Shown here in pieces: positions 54,916 through 64,000 of a stretch of 64,000 bases of DNA. Each line of letters starts with the position of its first letter. Positions within the stretch are counted from its first letter, which is position 1. The notes under the pieces were generated by a model. The model had not been told where the DNA came from. It did no database searches and was given only the letters and a program-made list of their open reading frames with translations. The position numbers and the translations under genes are program-made. This DNA is from Kappaphycus alvarezii (lineage: Eukaryota; Rhodophyta; Florideophyceae; Gigartinales; Solieriaceae), in assembly GCA_002205965.3 (NCBI GenBank), contig NADL03000016.1, positions 682,001 through 746,000 of the forward strand. Direction: 5' to 3'.

Positions 54916-55635
54916 GTGTCGTACAACAGGAAGTCAAAGGGCCGCCCTCCATCGCCGTCAGAGTACGACTCAGAAGACCTCGCCGACTTTCGTTCCCCGC
55001 CCACCTCGCCAATACTACCGATTGGCGAGGAAGAAGATCCCAAGACCCGCCTCCGTCGACTCCGAGAACCCCATCGCCTTACTCAGCCCCGAGGAGCCCA
55101 AGACACCGACGCCGACTTGCCAAGATCTTGTCTTACCCGAGCACTGTCAGTGGCATCTCCCTTTGTTACGGTCGAAGAGCCTCGCACCCCTTTTCGATCG
55201 TTTGCCCTACCCCATCGACCGGCCTTCGATCCTTACCCCCGTCCCGAGGAAGCCGTCGCGTCCGACCGTCTCGAACCCGTCAAGGCCACCGACAAGTTCA
55301 AGGGCTCCTCCGAGAAGGCTTCAAGTACTGCCGGACGCCGCCTCTGTGTCGATCCAAAGGGTGGTAAACCATCGAATCCGCAAGGCTAGGCCCTCGAAAA
55401 GGCCGCGGATGAACAAGAACCGAAGTCCTCTCCGTTCCATTGTCGTCATTGTCAAGTGACCTGCTCCGGTCGCGTTCAGTACTTCGAGCACCTCCGTTCC
55501 CGTCGTCACATCCGCCGTACAAGCAAGAAGGAGTACAAGTGCAAGGACTGCAATATTGAGTTGTTCAGTGAACAAGACCTTGTCCGCCATCAGAACGGGG
55601 CTCAGCATCGACTCACAGTCAGAGGTCACAATTAG
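54916..55635 (+). mobile_element. Accessory region of the chromovirus: proline/arginine-rich part and two U1-type zinc fingers
   Basis: The first part is rich in P, R, S and E (RPPSPSEYDSEDLADF; DTDADLPRS). The second, from about 55,438, has two fingers of identical layout C-x2-C-x12-H-x5-H: CRHC...H-x5-H and CKDC...H-x5-H, separated by a basic linker (RRTSKKEYK). This is the U1/matrin-type finger, usually an RNA- or DNA-binding unit. Standard chromoviruses have no gene between 5' LTR and gag, so this is an acquisition. Function is unknown. Treated as a fossil part of the element. Confidence 0.7.
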
Positions 55636-55784
55636 TATCTTTTTTTCCATTAAAATTGCTTGTTTTTGAGTAAAAAAGGAAAATAAGCAATAAGTTCATT
55701 CTCAATCGACTTCGTGTGTGTGTTGTGTTCACCCTTCCGCTGTGATTGCAAGCTTTCCTCTGCTGCCCCCAGATCCTTGTAGTA

Positions 55785-55804
55785 GGACTTACAATTGTAA
55801 GTCC
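55785..55804. repeat. Perfect 20-bp palindrome
   Basis: GGACTTACAA and its exact reverse complement stand side by side in the leader of the chromovirus between the zinc-finger region and gag. It could be a protein-binding site or a hairpin in RNA. Confidence 0.9.
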
Positions 55805-55921
55805 GTATCGCCATCAGGACCTAGACAGGACAACCACCGCAAAGCAAGAATCGGAAGAAGGGCTACTATAACGCACCCGACGTGACTGACGTCAACCCTT
55901 ACGTCAAGAAGGAACTTTTTG

Positions 55922-55995
55922 TAAGTGCTCCTGGCGGATTTGAACCCGCGACCACTCATCAGGAGCTGCTTACACTTAACCACTAGGTCACCAAG
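55922..55995 (-). other. tRNA-like sequence inside the chromovirus leader, antisense
   Basis: On the minus strand GGTGACCTAGTGGTTAAGTG is a good A box, and GGTTCAAATCC a good B box about 35 bases later. The T-arm pairs over only four bases and acceptor arms do not pair, so a working tRNA is unlikely. The head resembles the GGTGGCCTA start of the SINE-like element at 31.53 kb, and may be a captured SINE head. Confidence 0.5.
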
Positions 55996-56257
55996 ACCGG
56001 AATTTGAAGGTGCAAGGAGAACCAATCAGGTTATAAATCACAATTTTTTCAAAAATCATTGCTGGCATTTTGAAAAACCAGCTTCTGGAGGCTTCGCATC
56101 GTGGGTAGTTTGCCCAGGAACCATCTAGGAGACTCTCTGTTACTCCAGGTGTTACAGAAATCGTGTACACGTATCACCACGTGTACACGTGTAAGGTCGG
56201 AAACTTCTCTCAGATACCAGGCCAAATACTGTTACTGCTTTGTGAACCTAATCGCTA

Positions 56258-57195
56258 TGGATCAGCCGCAAGTCACCCTAGAGTCCCTTACGCAAATGGT
56301 GCTTCAGTTGCAGCAGAATCTTGAGCACGCCAATAACCAAATTGCGGCACACAGATCAGAGCTTTCTATTGCAGCGCAAAAGGTATCCTCCTTAGAATCT
56401 GAACTCGTAAACGCCCGAAACCAGGCCAGCTCGTCAAATAATGCCCTAGTGGACAGTCAGGCTGGCCCAAAGAAAAACAAGCCAACTACATTCACTGGGA
56501 AAGGATCAATTGCTAGCTGGTGCGTTCAAATGGACAACTACCTCGGGGAAATGATGGCAATGGACCCCTACACATAGCACTCAGCTACTTGGCTGGAAAT
56601 GCCCATGAATGGTGGATGGTCCACTTCAAGACAGAAGAAGGGAAAGGAATAAATTCCTGGCAGTCCCTGAAGGTTGCTTTGATCCAGCGTTTTGAAACGC
56701 TGAACAAAGAGAAGATCGCTCGAGACAAACTCGCCCGCTGGAAACAAGTCAAAGATGTTCCTACCTTCAACGAAGACTTCAACAAAATTATACTCGACAT
56801 CCCCGATATTGGAGTTAAAGACCAGATAGATCGTTACTCTCGCGGTTTGAAGCCCTATATCTGGAAGGCGTTGTGCACCAAAGAATACGTCAACCTCTCC
56901 GATCTAATGAAGGATGCTGAGCGAGTAGAGTCGGCCTATCGGCGTTCTGGACCCGGTAACCTACCAAAGTCTTCTGGAGGAAGGAATGGAAATGGAAGCT
57001 CTTTTGCTGGAACCAGCAGTCCTGTACCAATGGAAATTGGGAACGTAGAAGTGATACCGGGGCTAAAAGAAACACTCCCAATTTACAGAAGCTTGACAAA
57101 GAAGAACGTGAAAGATGTATGCGCGAAGGTCTCTGTCTCAGGTGCAGACAGAAAGGACACATGGCCAAGAACTGCCCAAAAGCCCGGAGGAACTG
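56258..57195 (+). mobile_element. Chromovirus gag region
   Basis: It begins MDQPQVTLESLTQMVLQLQQ with a predicted coiled coil. A gag core follows (NAHEWWMVHFK, FNEDFNKIILDIPD) and it ends in a CCHC knuckle near 57,140 (CLRCRQKGHMAKNC). Gag forms the particle and binds the RNA in this family. Confidence 0.85.
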
Positions 57196-60100
57196 ATTGA
57201 AGGTCCCCAGTCAGTTCCAGTCATTGAAGAACCATTAGACAACCTTGTGTTAGACAAAGAAACTCGGGAGTTATCATTGAATCAAACAAAAAGGTCCATT
57301 GTGTCCACCATCAGATCGAATGCAACGTTCATTGAAACATTCTCCCCTGCATTCGAGAGAAATCACAAGGGCCTTCTCATTGTCAAGGGTACAATTGCTG
57401 GTGGACCAGCAAAAATCCTCATAGACCCTGGTGGTGAGATCAACTTCTTGAGTGAATCGTTTTGCAAGAAACATCAAATAAAGACCCGAGATTCCAGAGA
57501 GCTTGCTGAAATGGCCAACGGTGCGGACCAGATACTTCAAGAATTGGTAAATGCTGTCATTGTACATATAACTGCCTATACTGAACCTCTGTACTTTGCA
57601 GTAAGCCCATTGAAGCGTTATGATGCAATTCTTGGGAAAGAATGGTGCGCCTCGCATGGGGCAAAAATCAATTGTTTTAATAATGAGGTGAAAATCGAAC
57701 ATAAGGGAAATTCATTCATATTTATTGCTGATGATGCCGTAGTGAGTCCTTTTGTATCTTTCAATACCATAGTTAGTGATTTCGATGAGAAAAAAGAGTT
57801 ATTTGCAGTTTTACTTAGACCGTTACATTCTAGTGAAACAAGAGCACCAGTATACCCTCGAGACATACAGAAGGTTTTGGAAACATTTGCTGACGTGTTT
57901 CCAGAGAAACTCCCAAGAGGTTTGCCACCGAGAAGGAAACAAGACTTTGAAATAGAATTAAAGGAAGGAGCAGAACCACAAAGAAAGGTCTCTATAGACT
58001 TTCTGACAAAGAAATGTCAGAACTCCGAAAACAGTTGGACGAACTACTAGAAGCTGAGTTTATAAGACCTAGTAAGAGCCCCTGGGGAGCTCCTATTATT
58101 CGTGAGCAAGAAGGATGATAGTCTACGGATGTGTGTCGATTACAGAGCCTTAAACCGGCTTACTGTAAAAAACAGCTATCCCTTACCACGAATTGACGAC
58201 ATTTTCGACCAGCTTAAAGGAGCAAAGTTCTTCAGCAAAATTGATCTTAGATCTGGGTATCACCAGATTAGACTACACGAAGATTCGATTCCATTTACCG
58301 CCTTCAGAACACGATACGGGCACTTTGAATTTCTTGTTCTGCCGTTTGGACTCACTAATGCGCCAGCAACTTTCATGAACCTAATGAATGACATTTTCAA
58401 GGATCAGCTCGACTTATTTGTGATCGTCTATCTGGATGATATCCTCATCTACAGTAAGACATGGAAGGATCACTTGGATCATATTCGAACTGTACTCGAA
58501 ATCCTCAGAAAAGAAAATTGTTTGGCAAATTATCTAAATGTGTCTTCGGAGTTACAGAAGTCGAGTACCTAGGACACATCATTTCTCAAAGTGGTATTTC
58601 TGTTGATCCAAACAAGATAAGTGCAGTCATGGAATGGCCGATACCAAAGAATAAGCAACAAGTACAGTCTTTTCTTGGTTTTGTCAATTATTACCGGAGA
58701 TTCATAAAAGGCTGTTCAATTCTTGCAAAACCCTCACAGAATTGACGAAAAACGTGAATTTCCAATGGAGCCACACTCAAGATGATGCCTTCAAAGTACT
58801 CAAGCAAACACTTTGTAGCGCACCGGTTCTCAGAAATTTCGACGCCACACTGCCTATCTACGTAACCACAGATGCATCACAGTATGCAATTGGTGCAGTG
58901 CTGGAACAGGAAGAATTAGGTTCTAAAAGGCCGGTCGCGTTTGCATCCAGGACTCTTAATGATGCGGAACAAAACTATGCGGCCCATGAAAGGGAACTTT
59001 TGGCCATTGTAGATTCCCTCAAGTGGTGGAGATCATACCTTTATGGTAATTCATTCACCATTCACTCGGACCACTATCCCCTAAGATACCTAGAAACCCA
59101 AGAAAACTTGTCCCCGAGACAAGTGAGATGGCTGGAAAGATTAGTTAATTTCGACTTCAAGATAATACCCATCTCAGGAAAATCAAATGTAGTGGCGGAC
59201 GCACTATCGAGGCAACCACAAGATGTGCCGTCACCTTATCAACGAAACAATTCATTACTTCAAGAAGTTATTACCAAGACATCCTCAGAATCCAATAACA
59301 TTTCGACCATATCATTCACAAACACTGAGTTAGTGGGGTTGGTAGAAGATTATGGTAGGGATGAGAACCTCAGAACCCATTACAAGATCCTAAGCTCCCT
59401 TTGAGCGTCGAGGGATGCTTCTACTTAAAAAACAAGAAGATCTGTGTACCAGAAGGAAATTTCAGAGTCAAGCTCCTGCATGACTATCATTGCACTCCCA
59501 ACACGGGACACCTAGGAATAAGCAAAACTATCAACAGAATATCACCAAAGTTTTATTGGAAAAATTTAAGATCGGATGTAATCCGATATACGTTCCTGCC
59601 AATGCCAGAGAACCAAAGCAACCAATCAGAAACCCGCAGGTCTTTTACAACCACTAGAACCACCGAAAACCAAATGGACCCACATAACCATGGATTTCAT
59701 CACACCTCTCCCAAAGTCGAGAAATGGAAACAACGGCGTGTTAACAGTCGTTGACAGACTTTCTAAGATGATCAGAATAATACCAACGAAACCAAACACA
59801 GATGCTCCTGAAACAGCACTGCTGTTCAAGAATCACGTATACCGAAATCATGGATTACCAGAGAATATCATATGTGACCGAGATCCCATCTTCATGAGCA
59901 AGTTTTGGACAAAACTTTTTGCTCTACTAGGAACAAAGATATCCCCCTCCTCTGCATACCACCCACAAACTGATGGACAATCGGAGATAATGAACAGGAA
60001 AATAGAGGAAATGATCCGTGCTTTCGTTAGCTTCGACAAATCAGATTGGGATAATTTCCTGGTAGACTTTGAAGTTGCTTACAACTCCTCTGTGAATGTC

Positions 60101-60712
60101 ACCACAACTTTCTCACCATTTTTCCTCAATTACGGAATTCAACCACGAACAGTACCTTTAGATGTTTTAGCGTCAGACAATCCAGCGGCAGCAGGTTTTC
60201 TAAAACATATGCAAGAAGCATTAAGGAAAGCCCAGAATCACATCCGAAAATCCAATGAGTCCACCGCAAAATATGTAAACAAGAAAAGAAGGCCGTCTAC
60301 TTTCAAGATTGGTGATAAGGTTTGGCTATCAACAAAGAACTTATCACTTGAAGATGCGGCTGGATCACGCAAACTGAACCCAAAGTATTGTGGTCCCTTT
60401 GAAATAACAGAGGACATTAACGGTGTAACTTACCGTCTGCAGTTATCTCAACCGATGATCGACAGAGGAATACATAATGCGTTCCACGCTAGCCTCTTGA
60501 AACCGTTCTTTGAAGATGAATTCAACCGACAAATTCCACCACCGCCACCACTCCAATTTCAAGATGGACATGAGGAATACGAAGTTGAGTCTATACTCGC
60601 TCATAAAAAAGAACGTGGAAAAAATAAATTCCTTGTCAAATGGAAGGGTACGGAGATCATGAGAACTCGTGGCTTCCCGAATCATACCTCAAGAATTCAC
60701 AAGAACTTTTGA
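57195..60712 (+). mobile_element. Chromovirus pol region
   Basis: Parts in order: aspartic protease (about 57,390-57,480; ILIDPGGEINFLS), reverse transcriptase (about 58,080-58,740; [34 protein letters not shown]), RNase H (about 58,850-59,220; VTTDASQYAIGAVL, DALSRQ), integrase zinc-binding region (about 59,485-59,600), integrase core (59,690-60,100; MDFITPLPKS, AYHPQTDGQSE) and a chromodomain near 60,570-60,660 (YEVESILAHKK, FLVKWKG). The chromodomain places it in the chromovirus branch, which targets insertion through histone marks. Confidence 0.88.
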
Positions 60713-60756
60713 ATAAGTACAAGCAGAACCTCAAGAATCGGGGCGATTCTTCTCTG

Positions 60757-60768
60757 TAAGGGGAGTGA
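60757..60768 (+). promoter_or_regulatory. Polypurine tract
   Basis: TAAGGGGAGTGA lies directly before the 3' LTR start TGTTGTATT, the normal site for plus-strand DNA priming. Confidence 0.8.
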
Positions 60769-61264
60769 TGTTGTATTTCACTTCACAGACCTTACAACTG
60801 CATACTGTACTGTAGATTCAAACCACGTAACCTTGCAGCCAGGGCTACTAGGCACTTTGCTGTCATTACACTTTCCTTACAGTTCTGAACACAGCGTTTG
60901 ACCCCATTGGTACACTTGGAATAGTTACGGCGAGTTGCACACTGGGATTACATCATTGCTTTACCAATCAAAAGTCGCCTTGCTATCCCATGCCATCTGG
61001 ACCAATGTACTTCTTACATCTTGTCAGAGTATGTCACTCTTGCCGACTACAATTCTGAAAGCGCTACTTACAATACCGTCAGGGCTGTTTTACGGGAATA
61101 CCTTTGAACTCGCTACTGTTGACTGCATTTTCTTTTAGTTTTAAAGCTATCTTCAGTTCTATATAAACCATGGTTTGGAGCGGCCTGCTTTACCCAAGCA
61201 GCCTCAACCAAAGTTTCAACCACAGTTCTACCTTGATCTGCTCGTGTGCGCTTAACACCCCACA
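60769..61264 (+). repeat. Chromovirus 3' LTR (496 bp)
   Basis: Second copy of the LTR, followed by GCGT, which repeats the four bases before the 5' LTR. Confidence 0.92.
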
Positions 61265-63900
61265 GCGTTCGTCTACACATTGGTTCTGGAAAAGTGGGGC
61301 TGCCTTTGGATATCGATACGAAAGCCACTGAGAAGCAGCAACTGAGGGATAAGAGATCGAAACGCCTAGCGAAGACTCACCTCCGACCTTAACGCTGGCC
61401 CCGACTCAGTTGACACTTCCGAAGAATAATTGGTCCTAGTGATTTTGGAAAACTTTTACGAGAGCAACGGAAAATCAGATAAAGAACCAGCCGAAAATTT
61501 CAACCCTTGCCGAAGAATGGGCGAAAGAACCTAAAAGGAGGAGAGAACCGAGTTAATTCGAGCCCGTCTTGCTCAGCTTGCTGTAGAAACACAGAAAGCA
61601 TAAAAATTTCACTTCGTGACACATAGATAGTTGCATAGACAATCGAGAGGTCCACCCCGCATCGGTACCGACTAAACATGGACTCGAGCTCAAGGAGGAG
61701 AAACCTATCTTTCACAGGGCTTGTCGAATATCTCCGCGCCACATCTAAATCGCTCGCCAGGAGATCGACAACATACTTGATGCAGGAGTTATCACTCCAG
61801 CCTCTTCAGCCTGTTCGTTTTCTGTATTATTTGTGGCAAAGAAGGACGGCATGGCCCGAATATGCGTGGAATACCGTGCATCGAATCGACGAATTTAGGC
61901 TGACCGCTGGCTGTTGCCCAAGATCGAAGAATTACTCGATGATCTGAAGGGGAGCTCCGTCTATCACAACCCTGGACCTCATCTCAGTGTATTGGAAAAT
62001 CCGCATGAGCGAAGAATGCAAAAGAGATGACGTATGCACTTTGGCACATTCAAGTTCGAGTAATGCCCCATGGCCTGTTCAACGCGCCGTCTACATTCCA
62101 GAGAATGATGTATTACATATTACATCTTGAAAGATATACCCTTCGCTCTATTATATCCGGAAGACGTCTTTGTGTTCTTCTAAACAATCTAGGCACGTTA
62201 GACGCCTTCGAATCGTCTTCGAAGCTATTGGAAAGGCCGGAATCAATTTAAAAATAACGAATTTTGCATTTGCGAAATCTAATGTCAAGCTTCTCGTCAT
62301 TTGTTGGCAGGTACGGAATTCATGTCGACAAATAGAGATCGGTGCTATAAAGGAAGCGCCATTATCAGGAAATGCAACTGAGATGTGTATTTTTCCATGC
62401 CATAACCGTTTATTATCGCCGCTTTATCAAGGACGTCGCGGGTATTTCTGCCGCTCTTCATGCCGCAACTTCCGGAAATAAAGAAATTCAATTGGTCCAA
62501 AGAGATGAAGGAGGCATTCTAAGTCCTAAAAGATAGACTCACGTCCCCGCATGTGCTAGCCTTCCCCGAATTCGACGTACCATTCATTGTTGAAACGGAT
62601 GGTCAAGAGTCGCAGTGGGAGCATTATTGCTCAAAGAAATACGACAGAAAAATGAACCCCTTTAAATATGCCAGTCTCACCATAAACTGTGCTGAGCGGA
62701 ACTATTCCGCGTATGAGAAGGAAGCTCTTGCATTTTATCTTCGCACCTAGGAAGTTCTGAGTGTATTTCTTTCAACGGAGCCCTTCAAACTCTTAAGCGA
62801 CCATCAAGCCCTTCACTATGTCTTTAAGAAGAGCGCCATCCACGGAAGACTGGCACAAAGGCTAGAATTTCTAGCCGAGTACGAGCTTTAAGCGGAATAT
62901 CGTCTGGACACAAAGAATGGGGCGCCGACTATCTTTCACACTTAGTGCACGAGGGGCTTCGAAGCACCCAAATTTTTCGAAAGAGACCTTGTTGACGCGT
63001 TGGACTCTGTGAGCTCGTCCGAGACTCCCGCCATAGAACCGTATTTTGTTGATGTCACTCACTATATCGAAGGGCATAATATTCAAGAACAAGATATGTC
63101 CAAGCGCCACTCGATAAAAAGTGCCGCAAAATAATTCATAGTATGTGAATTTAAACCAATAAGGCGTACGGAAAATGTCCTGCGCGCGATTCCGTCAATC
63201 AAGGAAAGGCCCGGGACTATGAAGATATTCCACGACGAAGTTGGGCACTTGGATACGGAGACAACACAATAATTCGTTGTTGACCGATATTGGTGGCCTC
63301 AAGTCAATCGGGACGTTCAAGACTACGTCAAAAGCTGCGAGGGTGCCAAAGGCCAAGCCCTTAATCGAGTATCGAACTACGTTGCGCATTCCGCTCATTA
63401 TCTTCGAAACCAACTATATAGACCTTGTTATCCCCTTCCCAAGGTATAAGGCTGGAAACAAATTCCTTTCTCATCGCCGTTGAGCATCTGACGGGCTAGC
63501 CGATTGCCGCTGCAACGAATATCGCATCCGCAGAAATCTTGGCCGTATTTGTGAAAAAGGAGATCATTTCCATTTTCTGTCCCCCGAAGACCGTTTTATC
63601 TGACACTTCCGGTTGTTTTACCGCTGCTACTCTTGTCGAATTTCTGAAGAAGAATAGAGTCAAGTGGAGCACTGTCCTGGCCTATGTCCGATGTCAAAAG
63701 GATGCGCCGAAAGTATGTTGTGCACTACCAAGACCACATTGAAGCATATGGCAATCGAAAATGGTGCCGACCGGTAACAGTTCTTTCCCCAAGTTCTCTA
63801 TAGCCACCGTCGATGACGCTTTGGAACAGGTCCCTCGCCGTTGAACTCATTTTCGAAGTTGTACCAAGCATGTATCAATCCTATTCTGCTTCTTTGATAC
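61265..63900 (+). mobile_element. Older gypsy element, right part (protease end, RT, RNase H, integrase)
   Basis: It continues the element cut at 54,253. The plus strand shows GLPLDIDTKATEKQQLRD-type spacer (about 61,300), an RT region (61,678-62,170), RNase H (about 62,550-62,900; LAFPEFDVPFIVETDG, CAERNYSAYEKEALAF) and integrase zinc-binding and core parts (about 63,230-63,700). It is old and broken in many places. LTRs lie outside the window or are unrecognisable. Confidence 0.75.
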
Positions 63901-64000
63901 AAAAAAAATTTAGAAAAGAACCCAGCTGGAGATATTAGCTGCCTTGGCGTTGCGCACAACAAGCAAAGATACGCAGCTTCAGCTGCTTGAAAATGTGGTG

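Larger units (their letters stand above)
54254..61264 (+). mobile_element. Ty3/gypsy chromovirus, near full length, inserted in an older gypsy element
   Basis: The element is bounded by LTRs starting TGTTGTATTTCAC and ending CACCCCACA. Outside them GCGT is present on both sides (54,250-54,253 and 61,265-61,268), a short target duplication. Inside are a primer-binding site, an accessory zinc-finger region, gag, protease, reverse transcriptase, RNase H, integrase and a chromodomain, in that order, then a polypurine tract. The LTRs are very similar, so this is one of the youngest insertions here. The coding region is nevertheless broken, with roughly half a dozen interruptions. Confidence 0.9.

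Noticed and set aside
54916-55389. A host gene unrelated to the retrotransposon
   Set aside because: It lies between the 5' LTR with its primer site and gag of a single element with a target duplication at its ends, so it belongs to that element.
55922-55995. A functional tRNA gene on the minus strand
   Set aside because: The T-stem has only four pairs and no acceptor stem forms.

Overview
The window looks like nuclear DNA of a eukaryote with a very repeat-rich genome. Almost every protein signal belongs to a mobile element: LTR retrotransposons of the Ty1/copia and Ty3/gypsy kinds, non-LTR retrotransposons (LINEs) ending in a zinc-binding motif plus restriction-like endonuclease, a LINE of another type, a piggyBac-like DNA transposon, and tRNA-derived SINE-like pieces. 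Only two stretches look like host genes: a secreted GH71/GH99-like glycoside hydrolase (11.24-13.02 kb, minus) and a 2'-5' RNA ligase/cyclic phosphodiesterase of the ThpR/LigT family (38.94-39.50 kb, plus). A third non-mobile piece is a fragment of mitochondrial nad4 (19.57-19.88 kb, minus) lodged in nuclear repeats. The gypsy lineages resemble those I know from oomycetes, and the endonuclease LINEs resemble those of algae and other protists. A protist such as a red alga or oomycete is my best guess, but the sequence does not settle it.

Layout. 0.3-4.3 kb: SINE-like repeat with a long A-rich tail, a copia fossil, then a gypsy pol fossil. 4.6-5.7 kb: endonuclease LINE 3' end. 5.7-10.1 kb: AT-rich DNA with two copies of an LTR-like repeat that carries a TATA-like box and a small acidic ORF. 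11.2-13.0 kb: glycoside hydrolase. 13.7-19.4 kb: endonuclease LINE copies, one interrupted by a copia element with a 5-bp target duplication and one carrying a 95-bp MITE-like insert. 19.6-29.4 kb: nad4 fragment, a gypsy element with its LTR, a second gypsy fossil, and another LTR-like copy. 31.3-32.9 kb: LINE tails, SINE-like repeat, piggyBac remnant. 33.2-38.6 kb: LINE copies, one with a triplicated segment inside its reverse transcriptase. 38.9-39.5 kb: ThpR. 40.0-44.8 kb: more LINE copies. 45.2-49.4 kb: LTR-like copy and a degraded chromodomain-type gypsy. 49.4-54.05 kb: AT-rich DNA with no recognisable gene. 54.05-63.9 kb: an old gypsy element split by a much younger chromovirus of about 7.0 kb with two LTRs, a primer-binding site, a polypurine tract and a short target duplication.

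The genes do not form a pathway. The window is a record of layered insertion: element into element, LINE 3' ends abutting tail to tail, and organelle DNA caught in the same repeats. The most unusual points are the accessory region with two U1-type zinc fingers between 5' LTR and gag of the chromovirus, the recurrent LTR-like repeat with an embedded acidic ORF, the tail-to-tail LINE junctions, and the two host genes that each change frame beside short homopolymers.
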